Origin: Leucocoprinus leucothites | Lineage: Eukaryota; Basidiomycota; Agaricomycetes; Agaricales; Agaricaceae | Length of the DNA: 64,000 nucleotides | Direction of reading: 5' to 3' | Assembly: GCA_013368445.1 (NCBI GenBank) | Contig: JAACJO010000004.1 | Coordinates: forward strand, 1,364,001-1,428,000 | In this document: in pieces, positions 46,101 to 57,141 of the stretch | Layout of the letters: each line of letters starts with the position of its first letter | Numbering within the stretch: the stretch's first letter is position 1 | Translations under genes and position numbers: made by a program | The notes under the pieces: model-generated | Database searches by the model: none | Told to the model about the DNA's origin: nothing | What the model saw: the letters and a program-made list of their open reading frames with translations, nothing else

Positions 46101-49100
46101 TCAATCGTCGTCCGGGGTAATCTGGCGGTTTACAGGTGTTCTCTGTCTCTCCTCAGCTCCTTGAACATAACCAACTCCCATAAAAACGGGAGGCCCACCA
46201 GCTCCTCCGCGAGCTAGAAATCCTTCCTTTTTGCTCCTCGTCCCCGTTCCAACATACAACTCATCATCCAAATCATCGTCTCCATTTATTTCATCTGACT
46301 GCTGTGCAATCCAAAGCTCCTCACTCAATGACATCCGTCTGCTCGAATTACTCGCCTGCGACTGAGCCTTGAACTCAGTACTCGACTTGTGGTGGAGTCG
46401 AGAGGAAGGCACAGGAATACGCGAAGGCAGGGGCAGTCGACTCCGAGGTTGTTTAGGCTTCGGAGGTCCATTGAAAATATCAGGTGTATCCACAACCGCT
46501 TTCTGCTTCGCATTTTGTGTAGTATTGGGTCCCGGGGTAGATATTGCAGCGGGGGGAGTGAAGAAGTTGAGTACAGGCGGCCGATCCTCTTCGTCTCCAC
46601 CATCATCGCCATGATCGAGCGGAGGAAGTGAGAGTTTCTTTGGATGAGGTGTTGAACGACGACGGTTTGGAGGATGGGGTCTTCGCGGTGATTTGTTTGG
46701 GAGAGGTGACACGGGTAGTCGCTTTTTGAAAATAATAGGTTGTGATTCGTAGTCGGCTGGGTCCTCAGGTGTAACAGGATGTATGGGCACGAAACTATCC
46801 TCGTAGTCAACGGGGTGGTCATCAGCAGGTTGGGTCTCTTGCATTTCTTCCTGCTCTTGTCTTTGCTCTTGTTCCTGTTCCCACTCTTGTTCCCGTTCTC
46901 GTGCTTGTTCCTGTTCATGGTCTCGTTCCTGCTCCTGTTCTTGATCAATGGCTTGGGGTTTGAGGAGAAGAGAACGGTTGAAAATCCTGCTCCTTGAATT
47001 TTCTGAAGGGGTGACGGGGATGCCTGTGCCACGGAAACGGTACATGCTACGGGAAGGCACGATCAAAGGGGGCGTCGAGGGTGGTTGATCTTGCTCGTCG
47101 TCCTTCTCTGGATCGTTATCAGAACAAAGCGAAGGTGTGGGGGCTGGCTCTGTTGTTTGTGTTGGTTGTGAAGCTCCTTGATCACTGGTTGCTGGTTCAG
47201 TTGACGAGGTGGACCTTTCTGAGAACAGTCCAACGGGAGACGTCGACGAGCCCGAGTGGGAGGATTGTGTCTGTGATCGCGGTTGACTTATCAGTTGTGG
47301 AGCTGGCATTAGAGGACGCTTGTTCATCGTTGCATCTGGTAAAAAAGCTTTAGAGTGAGAGAAAAAGAGAGATACGAAGACTAACCACGAGGATCCTGCA
47401 GTATCGCATCAAGCGTATCACGCCTCTTGCGCTTGTCGCCGACACGAGGTTGGACAGGAGCTGTAGCCACCGGATTTCGAGGTCGGGGAGCAACCAAGCT
47501 TTTAGATAGAAAGCTAACATCGCCATCCACGTGTGACGCGTCTTCAACCCTCGACGAGGAAGCGCCGAAGGACGAGCTCCCCCCAGCAGACAACATTCTC
47601 GAGGAACCAGAAGAGAAGGATCTCGACGATTCAAGGTCAACCCCTGTTTTTCTCAACCTCACTGATTTCATCTCGTTCAAAAAGGCGGCCATTTTATCGG
47701 GTGTAATTCCGATTGTTGGTTGACCTTGACGACGGGAAACATGAGGAGGATTGATTGGTTTCTCTTTGGGTGTTCCTGGGTGTTTTAATGACGCTCTAGC
47801 AGCGGTGAAGAGAATGCTCGCATCATCCATTATACCTGGTAACCTCAGGATAGCTTGGTTGGGAGGAGGTGGTGGCGGTGGCGGTGGAGGGGGTGGAGGC
47901 GGAATAAACATTGAAGAGTCGTTTTGGGAGGGTCGACTGGCAAGCTGGCCAGCAGGTCAGACAGACTTTCGAATACAGATATTTGGAGACGAACCTCTTG
48001 CTTTAGTGCACGAATCTCCTCTTCCAATTGTCGGATGCGCGCCTTGTCCCACTCTTTTTCTGTTTCCGCCTCTTGTGAATCAAAATCTGCAGGCTCTTCC
48101 GTTGCCTGCCGTTCTCGCCTAGTCTCGTTCTCCAACTGTTGTTGTATGGCCTTTTTAAGCTCTCGCTCTTTACCCTTGACTCGAAACTCTCCAGAAGTCT
48201 CAGGCTCCGAGAAATCGTCTCTCTCCTCCACCAAATCCACAGCGCGTTGTTTACCTTTAGCCCTGGGAGAAAGGACCGGTGTTGGTGATTTATCCAAGGA
48301 AGATCGTGCAGTATTTGCCCTATTGCCAGAGGAGGGAGAACGAGGGCTGATAGGAAGTAACATAGAGGGATCAGCGCCTTTATCGCCGTGGAACCGTTGG
48401 ATGGCAGCTTTGACAGGGGAGTGTGACGGTGGTGAGCTGGCAGATGTACTAGAGGTAGGTTTAGAAGGTCCAGGTTCAGGCTGTGGCTCTCCAAGCTGAG
48501 GATGTAACGGGGAAGGGGCGAAACGAACTCGAGCAACGCTATCCAAAGACCTGAACACAGGCTCTGGGTCCATTGAGGGAGAACGCGGGAATAGGGAGCC
48601 GGGCATTGTGAATGATTTGGTTCGTTTGCGTGTAGAAACAGGTAGCGGTGGTGGGCCCATTACCTCACGTACAGGTTGGGGCTCTGGGTCCGGTGTACGT
48701 CTGCCTGTATCTCAGGTCAGCCGGATGGAAAAATAAACAAGAACCGACCACCTCACCTTCATCCGGGGAGGGGGAAGGCGTACGAGCTACGCGTCGCCGG
48801 CTCTTGGGTACATGCGGCTCTGGTTCGCGTCGACGCTTGCGATGTCTCTTGGACGCAGCACGCTCTTCATCTTCCCTCTCGCGAGAACTTCCAGATTGGC
48901 TATCCTCAGAATCATAAGAGCTTGAAGACGGTGACGGTGTGCGCTCGCGCCGCCTTGAGCGTTTTCTGCGCTTGCGAGATCTAGAAGAGGAAGACCTAGA
49001 GGACCGAGAGTAATCACGACGTCCACGAGAGCGCTGATAAGAACGCGTCGAGTATGAATATAACTTGCTGGTGCATATGACAAGAAATCATACCTCTGGA

Positions 49101-49204
49101 ACATGGCCGCCAGTAGCTGTGGTAACAAAGGACTCTAATTCCCTTGTAATAAAGTCAAATACGCCAGATAAGAGACCAGAGGAGTTTGGGTCCTGGTTGG
49201 ACAT
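46101..49204 (-). CDS. Large disordered RS/polyproline nuclear protein, unrecognised
   Basis: Five exons (49094-49204, 48757-49033, 47995-48704, 47386-47944, 46101-47335) give 963 residues. The order is: a short helical start (GVFDFITRELESFVTTATGG), an SR-like block (RDYSRSSRSSSSRSRKRR, then KRHRKRRREPEPHVPKSRRR), Pro/Ser-rich sequence with many SP sites, a coiled coil (KARIRQLEEEIRALKQE) and 14 consecutive prolines. A Ser-rich basic part follows (GDKRKRRDTLDAILQD), then a Glu/Gln repeat and an acidic C-terminus. The composition points to a nuclear, phosphorylated scaffold connected with mRNA processing or mitosis, but no domain is recognised. It is divergent from the RS-rich MMTAG2-like gene with 87 bp between ATGs. 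Confidence 0.75.
47861..47902. repeat. GGT/GGC-rich repeat encoding polyproline
   Basis: Purine-rich + strand run whose complement encodes 14 prolines in the 46101-49204 gene. Likely length-variable. Confidence 0.75.
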
Positions 49205-49291
49205 CCTTGTTGGTGCGATACAACACTCAGCTCAACATTTCGGGACCGTCGTGAACAAACATCAACAAACACCTCTTCCCACACCAACATC

Positions 49292-50084
49292 ATGTTCGAG
49301 CCCGTTAGAGGAGGCACCCGCGGTGGCCAGGCAGAGTTTAAGTGGTCAGACGTCTCAGCAGACAAGGACAGAGAGGTATGTATAGCCTGGCTATCACATG
49401 TCACCCCCCTGCTTATCCATGTACTAGCACTACCTCGGCCACAGTGTCAATGCACCAACTGGCCGGTGGCAAAAGAACAAAGACGTTCATTGGTATAATC
49501 GAGAAAATGATAACGGAGAGGAGGCAAAGGCGGCTGAAATCAAACGTATTAAACAACTAGAGGCCGATGCACTGGCTGTAGCGTTGTATGTGGCTACATA
49601 TTCTCGTATAATTCTATTCTCACCGTCATCTTGCAGAGGCTTCGAGCCGGCACCAAAAGACCAAGAGCTCTCTGTCCCCGCGGTTCAAGAAGACAACTCT
49701 GCGGAGGTTCTTGAGCGAGCAAAAGAGAAAGAAGAAAAACGTCGGAGAAAAGCTGAACGAAGGGGAGAAAAGGCAGCAAGGAAGCAAGCCAAACTGGAAC
49801 GTAAAGCCCGCGAGCGTGAAGACCCCGACACTTATCGTCGACGCACACAAGATAGGTCACGATCGCGATCTCCCCGACGACATAGATCTTCACGTTCACC
49901 TCATGGCCGACCTGGTCGTGACTACTCCCGCAAGTCCCTAAGCCCAGAACCACGATCGAGTCACCTCTCAGAACGCAGAATGGGGCATGATTATGACGCC
50001 GAAGAGAGGGAGAGACAAAGAGAAAGAGATCGACGGCGCTGGGACATGAATTCACGACGTGAACTACCTTCCCACCGTCGGTGA
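49292..50084 (+). CDS. MMTAG2-like (kinase phosphorylation domain) RS-rich protein
   Basis: Three exons (49292-49375, 49428-49585, 49637-50084) give 229 residues. The N-terminal 60 residues are the conserved MMtag domain (PF10159): GGTRGGQAEFKWSDV, KDREHYLGHSVNAPTGRWQ and KDVHWYNRE. A Lys/Glu/Arg-rich helix and an RS tail follow (DRSRSRSPRRHRSSRSP, ending in Arg/Glu repeats). Animal MMTAG2 is a nuclear RNA-associated protein, so a splicing-related role is inferred. The shared 87-bp promoter with another RS-rich gene is notable. Confidence 0.88.
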
Positions 50085-50178
50085 CTTGTGAATTCAGAGT
50101 TGGGATGAACCTTTAGAGTATTGATCCTGTAATATATTCGTATACCGCTCTGTATCTACATAACTGTAACTGGGCTCT

Positions 50179-52076
50179 TTATGCACCGGCTTTCCAGTAA
50201 GCAATGTCACCATCAACCACTGTGAAGACTCTTAGCCTGAGTACTTCAGATAGTATATCGAAATCACTCACTCTCGTAAGGTTTGCCCTGCTGCCTGAGC
50301 TTTCCTGCTGCCTTGACAGCAGCTTCACTCCCATATTCCTTAAGGTCTTCAAAGGACATGATTTCACCGCAGACAAATTTGTTCTCAAAGTCACTATGGA
50401 TAACACCAGCGGCTTGAGGTGCTTTGGTGCCCTTTCGTATTGTCCAGGCACGAACCTCATCTGGTCCACAGGTAAAGTAACGGATGAGCTATCAGGAGGT
50501 TAGGGATAAATGAAATGGGGTCATTTGTGTGCAACTGACATCGAGACTAGTGTAACCGGCTTGAGTGATCTTGGGGAGAGCATTTGCCGAGCCAATCTTC
50601 TTTTCCTCTTCCTTCCTCTCCTCTGGTGACATGAACGCAAGACGCTCCTCCAACGCGACTGAGAAAGGAATGAGGGGATCGCCTGGGTTGTTCTCGTCAA
50701 TCCAGGCCTTGATCTTAGGGAGCCTATAAGAGGGTATAAGACTTGTTGAATGTCTCTAAAGTAATGGAGTATACCATTTATTCTTCTTCCTCAGGTAGTC
50801 CTTTTCACTCAAGTTAACCAAGTACGTAACTGGCTTAGCAGTCAAGAGCTGCAATGAGTTTACAACGTCGATCTGCAAAACGTTTGGTTAGCACGAGGTT
50901 CAACAAATGAAGAGACAAGTATAAGATCAGCAAGAACATAGATTTCATGAGAATTTCGGGGCGTTACTCCCTCTTCAACGAGCTGGGTTTCGAGCTTGAT
51001 GCTCTTTTTCATCCGAAGGGCAAATAAAATGGAAACTCTAGTCACCTGTGAAAAGGAGCGTCAGAAAAGCAGTTTCAGAGTTAAAATGGGACAAGTAGAA
51101 TAGAATCAGCAGAGTATAAATATTTCACTGAGTATTGGGGCGTTACTCCCTTCTCAAAGAGCTGGGTTATCGAGCAATGCTCTTTTTCATCACTTTCAAA
51201 TAAAAGCACTTGCACTCACCTCTTTATTAGTCCACTCTGCTTTTCGTACGTCCTTTTCGTCGACTGTGAGGACTTTGTAAATTTTCTCCATCGTGGCCTG
51301 GGGCAAATCAATCAAACCTTGTCAGAAACTTGGCAGTTAAAATTGCACGTACAAGTTCCTCCTTCTTCGCCTTGTCAGCCAGGCTTGTTGAATTCAAAGA
51401 TCGCGTCGTTTTCTTCATGTTGTCGATCGCCTTCTCCACCCACTCAATGTCCTTAAGCCTGAGTTCTGTCTGGATAATTTCCATATCACGAACAGGGTTC
51501 ACATCACCCTCGACGTGGGTGACTTCCGCATCATCGAAAGCGCGAACGACCTGGAAGATACCATCGACAGCACGAACATGGGACAAGAAAGCATTTCCGA
51601 GACCAGCTCCCGTGGACGCTCCCTTGAAGCGTAACAAGTTAGCAAAGGGGAGAAAAAGTAGCGTCAATTTCACTGACAGCAGTCAAACCAGCAATGTCAA
51701 TGCAGGTAAGGTGAGCAGGAACTTTTGAAACTGGCTTGTAGACCTCGCACAACCAGTCGAAACGAACGTCTGGAACGGGTATACGGGCTTCTTCTGGGTT
51801 TATCGTCGCGTAAGGGAAGTTGGCGGCCTTGCCCAGATCTGAACGACCCATGTAAGCATGAATTCAATAAAACATACACGTAGAGTATCATACCGGTTTC
51901 TGACAAGGCATTGAAAAAGGAAGACTTTCCGACATTGGGAACACCTGATGTAGATATTAGGTGGTGAAAGCCATGGAAAACTTCATAAACAAACCTACGA
52001 TTCCAATCTTGAGGTTATTACCTGGCCTGCCAAGGAGAGTTCGCTTTTCCTGCACGGACGCTTTCTTGGGAGGCAT
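50179..52076 (-). CDS. OLA1: Obg-like ATPase 1 (YchF/OLA1)
   Basis: Nine exons (51995-52076, 51894-51944, 51678-51838, 51353-51622, 51220-51297, 50775-50872, 50540-50723, 50272-50488, 50179-50219) give 393 residues, the family length, starting [20 protein letters not shown]. Motifs are the P-loop [67 protein letters not shown] and the C-terminal TGS-like block [20 protein letters not shown]. YchF/OLA1 proteins hydrolyse ATP rather than GTP, bind ribosomes and influence translation and stress responses. Two oddities: the reading frame stays open upstream to an ATG at 52190 (38-residue presequence-like extension), and the exon 5/6 intron (50873-51219) is a tandem duplication of one complete intron. 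Confidence 0.93.
50873..51219 (-). repeat. Tandemly duplicated intron inside OLA1 (two complete copies back to back)
   Basis: The 347-nt intron divides into 51046-51219 (174 nt, GTGAGT..CACAG) and 50873-51045 (173 nt, GTGACT..TGCAG). Both start with GTGA and end with AG. They share collinear identical blocks on the + strand: GGGGCGTTACTCCC at 50958-50971 and 51137-51150, and ATGCTCTTTTTCATC at 50999-51013 and 51177-51191, with similar sequence between. Spacing is about 176-179 nt. The exon codons on either side (..[15 protein letters not shown]..) are directly contiguous in OLA1 proteins, so the whole block is intronic. Confidence 0.85.
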
Positions 52077-52190
52077 TCTCTTCTTTGCAAAGTGGGGAGA
52101 TGAAGTTGAGAAACGAGCTGGGCGTAGTTGGAAGAGGGAAAAAGAGAGAGAACGCAGCCCAGTACGATCTACCAAGAATCGATCAATCAT
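52077..52190 (-). other. In-frame N-terminal extension of OLA1 resembling a mitochondrial presequence
   Basis: From an ATG at 52188-52190 the frame is open without stop to the canonical OLA1 start at 52076, adding 38 residues. It contains seven Arg, no Glu, hydrophobic Leu/Phe positions (LRSLSFSLFQLRPARF) and the typical fungal processing motif ARFSTSS before a basic KKR. Two Asp residues near the start weaken it slightly. It may be translated from a longer transcript. Confidence 0.45.
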
Positions 52191-52259
52191 CGCCAAAAAT
52201 GGACGTAGAAGAAATGATATTTTTCCGAAAAATCACGTCGCCCAAGAGGGGAGATTTTT

Positions 52260-52270
52260 CCAATCACGTG
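52260..52270 (+). promoter_or_regulatory. Abutting CCAAT box and E-box between OLA1 and OBAP
   Basis: CCAAT (52260-52264) is followed immediately by CACGTG (52265-52270), 55 bp upstream of the OBAP ATG at 52325 and about 185 bp from the OLA1 start. CCAAT recruits the HAP/NF-Y complex and CACGTG recruits bHLH factors in fungi. The tight arrangement suggests a composite site, inferred from motif only. Confidence 0.4.
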
Positions 52271-52324
52271 AAGCCAGTGTACTTAAGCGCTTGGAGGATA
52301 GGGGGAGTTTCACCTCCTTTTCGT

Positions 52325-53261
52325 ATGGATCCCTCACAGAAAGAAAGCATCTACCACACTGCAGCTTACAACGTCGCTGGGTCCACAGTGATGTCGTTTG
52401 AACCCATCAATAAGATTCATCAACATCTATGCGCATTCCATACATACTCGCAAGTCAAGTCTGGTTTGCTTGACCATTGGACTCATCATCTATCCCCAGG
52501 CAAGACCATAATCGTCACGTAGAGGCGCATCATTACTGCACTCACCTCTCCCCAGACTTGCATCAATGCGTCATATATGACTCGGAAGGCGCAAACGCTA
52601 AGCTCATTGGTATAGAATACATTGTCTCAGAGAAGGTATGACCATTTCAGCCCACGTCGAGATTTAACGACTCACTATCATATAACAAGGTTTTCGAGAC
52701 TTTACCTCAGGTGGAGAAAAAGTACTGGCATTCGCATAGCTATGAGGTCAGTCCCCACTAGCCAATAAACTCCATAAAAGTTCTGAGACTTAAATAGGTT
52801 GGGAGTGGAATTCTACAATTGCAAGTGAGGCTATTTATAGCGCAACTCTATTCTGGGGCTCATCACTTTGTAGGCTAAGAGTATCGTCCCTGGTAAGCAC
52901 AGTTGTCGATGTTTATCCCATATACCAACTGGGGCTAGGCGCCGTCGTCGACATCGCTGAGCAACCGGCGATGCTGGAGCTTCAGAAAACATATGGCAAG
53001 ACCATTCATACATGGGCCGTTGATGTTTCGCCCGATCTGCCATTGGGGCCACCCAGCCTGATGGCATCATACACTTCGGATGAACAGGTACCAGTAGCAA
53101 TGGTTAAGGCGAGGGACGACCGGCTTGGAGTTTCGACGGAAGCTCAGAGGAAACACCGTCAGAGCTACCTTCCCAAATACGACAAACATAGAGAGGCCGA
53201 CCAGTGGGAGAAGAGTGGGAAAGGTATCCAATTTATAGCAGATGAGGTGGAGCTGACATGA
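52325..53261 (+). CDS. OBAP/DUF1264 family protein
   Basis: Six exons (52325-52449, 52500-52635, 52690-52746, 52798-52824, 52874-52892, 52939-53261) give 228 residues. The conserved DUF1264 core is clear: [67 protein letters not shown] and [18 protein letters not shown] near the end. Plant members are oil-body-associated proteins; the fungal role is unknown. Intron 1 (52450-52499) is best read as a GC-AG intron (TC|GCAAGT..CCCAG). No GT donor preserves the frame, and this join reproduces the family spacing between CAFH and EAHHYC. Exons 4 and 5 are only 27 and 19 nt. Confidence 0.9.
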
Positions 53262-53391
53262 GACCGGACAAAGAGCCACTCGGCCAGGGTCTAGCAAGAC
53301 AAGGGCGCAGCAACACGTGACATTCTGTAAATGTACATGCCTCAGTGGGGCACCGTTTTGTCATGTCCTCTGAACACTTACTTTCATCTCC

Positions 53392-54049
53392 ATGAATATA
53401 CTCCTCCTCGTTCCCTGTCTCTGTCTTGCTCTATTTTCCGTTGCTCAGACGTTGACGACTATAAATGCGTATGGCATCCTAGTTTCAATAATATATTCAA
53501 GCTGAGTATGATCTTGTAGGGCAGGGAGCTCGGTGGTAGTCGTCGTATCCACAGATCCCGCAGGTATAAATCCTCCTGTAACACAGACAATGTAAGTGCT
53601 ATTCCTTACTGAATTTTCCGCTTTCTACACCTCTTGTCCAATTTTTCAGACAGACATTGGCGCCAGGCGCACCTGCACCAGGCAATCCCACACCAACGCC
53701 AAATACTGCAACAACCCAGGCAACGACGACTACACCCCCCGCTGCTCCCCCTGCTGTACAAGGACCGGTTGCAGAGCCCGCGCCCACACCACAGGGTGCT
53801 GGAGGGGTTACACCGTACACCTATATCACGGTGATCAATGGCGTCACCACAACAGTCGCAGATAATTTCACCCCTACTAACCCAGCAAGCACACCTGTTA
53901 CACCTACGGGGACAGGTACCATTTGGGACTATAGCCAGTATATGAGTGTTTTCGGTGCTCCACAGGCCACAAGTGGCGCGGTATCCCAGAGCAAGGCCTT
54001 TGGCAGCCTGATGATGATGACATGCCTAGTTACGATTTTGATCCTCTGA
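53392..54049 (+). CDS. Small secreted Ser/Thr/Pro-rich, probably GPI-anchored surface protein
   Basis: Three exons (53392-53468, 53520-53591, 53650-54049) give 182 residues. A signal peptide (NILLLVPCLCLALFSVAQ) is followed by a Thr/Pro/Ala-rich region and a short ordered motif (TPYTYITVINGVTTTVAD). The C-terminus has a small-residue site (TSGAVSQSKAFGS) and a terminal hydrophobic run (LMMMTCLVTILIL) with no charged tail, the pattern of a GPI-attachment signal. This predicts a cell-wall or plasma-membrane glycoprotein. No enzymatic domain. Such proteins are common and fast-evolving in agaricomycetes. Confidence 0.8.
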
Positions 54050-54206
54050 TGCTGTAGACACTATTCACGAACTATGCAGACACAGTACAATGGACATTGT
54101 AATTTAATTGCTCTGTAATATACATAGAGACAGGGATGATCAGGAATCAGGATCAATACCACGGTTGTGTGACCTTGTTTGAATATACCTGCTCTCTTCC
54201 TTTGCT

Positions 54207-57141
54207 ATGTCTGCAGATGGACCACAACCTTCCGACTGGCTTGCAATCGCGTTCCTCGTCGAGGCTTCGCTCGCGCTATCCTACGAATGGAAGCGCCTCT
54301 TCCAAGACTATATTGTGCAGCTCCTCCAGCGTTGCAATATTGCGCCTAGCCCTACCAAGCTCGTGAGCTCTTCGACTTCGCTACTCGACTTTCCTAGTAA
54401 TCGAAACTTGTCAGATGCGCGTCGCCTTCGTGACCTATGGCACAGCAGACACGCAACCTACCCCTATCGTGAAGACTATATACTTCACAGAACTACGGCA
54501 TATCATTCAAGATATTAAGGACGACAGCCGAAGATTGGGGATTGGCCAGACCGACTCGGGCAGTGGCAAGGGAATGGCTGCACTTGAAGGCTTTGCTACT
54601 ATCCTTGACGTACGTGTGTCCTTTTCCTCCTTCCTGCCCGTTATCCTAATATTGAGGCAGATGTTTGACCAACTCCGGAACATGGGGCCGAAGGATTCGG
54701 ATTGTCGTGTGGTGCACATCGCAGCTTCCCCTCCCGACAGTTCAGAACACCCACATTGGAACCAGTCACCAAATCTGGATTCGCTGACTTGGGAAAATTT
54801 GCCTTTTGAATTCAAGAAGGTGAGAATCGCGAATCTCTCTCCTCGGGTGTATTAATGATTTGCATAGCGTAACATTCAATTGAGCGGCATTAACACATCT
54901 CCAGGCCTTCCTCGTTTTCCCGAGCTATATACACAGGTCCGTCTTGCCATCACTTGCTTTATTATCATTTTCAACTTTACAAGGCGGCAGCAGGAAACCC
55001 GACTACGCCCTGGTTCAATGTCAGGACAGCACATCACTTGTTTATTAACGGGTTTGCACCAAAAGGTAGTGACTCCTCCGATTCGTTCAATTAATCCTTC
55101 TGATTTTCTACAGCCAAACGCGCGGCCGAAACAGTTGCTCCCGACCGAACACCTGAAACCAAACGGGCAAGAATTACTCCCGCACAACCCTCCACGGACA
55201 CTTTACCTCCTAATTCCACTTCCCAAACTTCACCCTCTGCTCCTCCGATGCAGGCTACTAATTCCACTTCACTAGCGACTACATCATCCACCGCGTCGAA
55301 TGTGCCGAATGCACCTCAATCGACATCTCAACCGAATCCGAATCTATCTCTCTCACCAGCGGTTCAAGCTCAACTTCGTCCACTTATGGCTCAGATGCAT
55401 ATAATCTTGACGAAACGGAAGCAGGTCGAGGAAGACGTCAAGAAGCTCCTTGCTCGTAGACAGGCTGCAGCGACACAGGGAAACACTGAACAGTTGAGCC
55501 TATGTGACGCAGAAATCGCCAAACATAGAGAAAACTATCAAAGGATGACTCAAGCTTTGACGCTTTTTCAACAACAGGCTCGCCGTTTGCAACCGCAATC
55601 TCAAGGTGCTACAAATCCTCAGGGGCAAGAAGCTTCCCAACCTCCGCAACCCGGTTCTGGTGCACCACAAATAACGAGAGCAGTCACATCGCCGAGCGCT
55701 CCAGCTGCTAAGGATCCTCAGACACCTTTCAACCCCGCAACTACTCCACGACAACCTTCTGTAGTGCAGAGTCCAAACATGAACCCACAGATGACTCCTG
55801 GTCGGTCTATTAGTACCACCGGTGTACCTGCCTCAACGCCCAATTCTAATCCATCGAATCCTGTTCCTCCGATGATGTCGACCTCACTGTCGAGCACAAG
55901 TGGACTAAATGCTCAGATGCAAAAGCTTCTCCAATTGGACCGAAATCGTCAACCACAGGGTATGGCGCCTAGTACAAGTGCCCCCGCTGTGCCCACTAGT
56001 GAAGGGGGTATGAACAACAACCCTACCCCAATGGTGACAAACGCTACTCCCCAGCCACCTCAGCGGCAAGCCCAGCCCTTCAATGCGAGCCAGATACAGT
56101 CTGTCTTGGTCTGGGAAGGCGTTCTTAGTTTCAACGGTACAGGATCGGATGGGAACAAAAAGGAAGTGCACACCCGTGTATCTGCGAGTTCTTCCAATGC
56201 CAGCAACAGGTGAGTCAAATACCTCTGTTCCCCGGCTTATCTTAGACTTGACCCGGAATTAGCCACTCGGACACTTGGCCACAATCCATGATATTATTAC
56301 CAGCACAAACATCGGCGGTTAATATTCCCGATTTTCAAGACTGGATACGGAGAACGAAACCTGTTCTGTGTACCTTCAAGGCGAGAACACAAGAAGACGA
56401 GACCAATTATTCAATGCTAGTTTCTGTTATGTCGACCAAGCGTATGGTATGTACGTCCTCTGTATACAAATATATGCTGTCTCACAGCCATTATCATAGT
56501 ACGCCACCGCTTCATGGCAATTACCCAATGGCACCATCAAGGAGAATGTCTTGATTTTTCCTATCAACAATATGGGCCTGTGTGGTGCATTCTTCCCTCT
56601 ATCAGGAATTCCAGAAATGCCCAAATCCACGCCAACCATTACAGGACCCCATATCCCCGCTGCAATACTAGACCTCGTCGCACAGTTACCTCCCGGACAG
56701 CGACCGACCGCCATCGCTCAGATTCGCCAAAAGGTTGCTGCCGGTCCTGAAGTTGCTGCATCCTTCTTCCGTGCGCTCCTAGCGCAGCAGCAACAACAAC
56801 AACAAAATGCCCAAAATCGTGCTGCAATGGCTAATCAGTTCGGGTTGAATCCTACCCTCGCACAGCCGGGAACAATGGCTGCTGGTAGCGGCGGCGGTGG
56901 TGGTCAAAATTCTATGGGTATGATGGGTATGAATATGAACGCGGTGAATGCGATGACTGCTATGGGCTCAAATCCTTTTGCAGCAATGGGGAATGCATCG
57001 AATATGCTTTCTAATATGCCTCGTGCCGGCGCGGGAGGTGGCCCAGTGTCGGGTATGAACTTGAACTACGATGTGCTTCAGTCGTTTATGCAGCGGAATA
57101 ACCCAGATGGTAATAATGGACCGGGAATGGGGCCTAGTTAG
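54207..57141 (+). CDS. MED25: Mediator subunit MED25-like, VWA domain
   Basis: Eight exons (54207-54362, 54415-54609, 54661-54819, 54868-54936, 54984-55065, 55114-56209, 56263-56446, 56500-57141) give 860 residues. The VWA-type domain occupies about 1-220: WLAIAFLVEASLALSYEWKR, MRVAFVTYGTADTQPTPIVK, GKGMAALEGFATILD, CRVVHIAASPPD and the closing HHLFINGFAPKAKRAAE. A disordered Gln/Pro/Ser-rich middle with a short coiled coil follows. A second folded region (about 585-710) contains QSVLVWEGVLSFNGTG, VLCTFKAR and ENVLIFPINNMGLCGAFFPL, consistent with a MED25 activator-binding or SPOC-like barrel. The tail is Met/Asn/Gly/Gln-rich. It should link activators to the Mediator complex in the nucleus. 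Confidence 0.88.
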
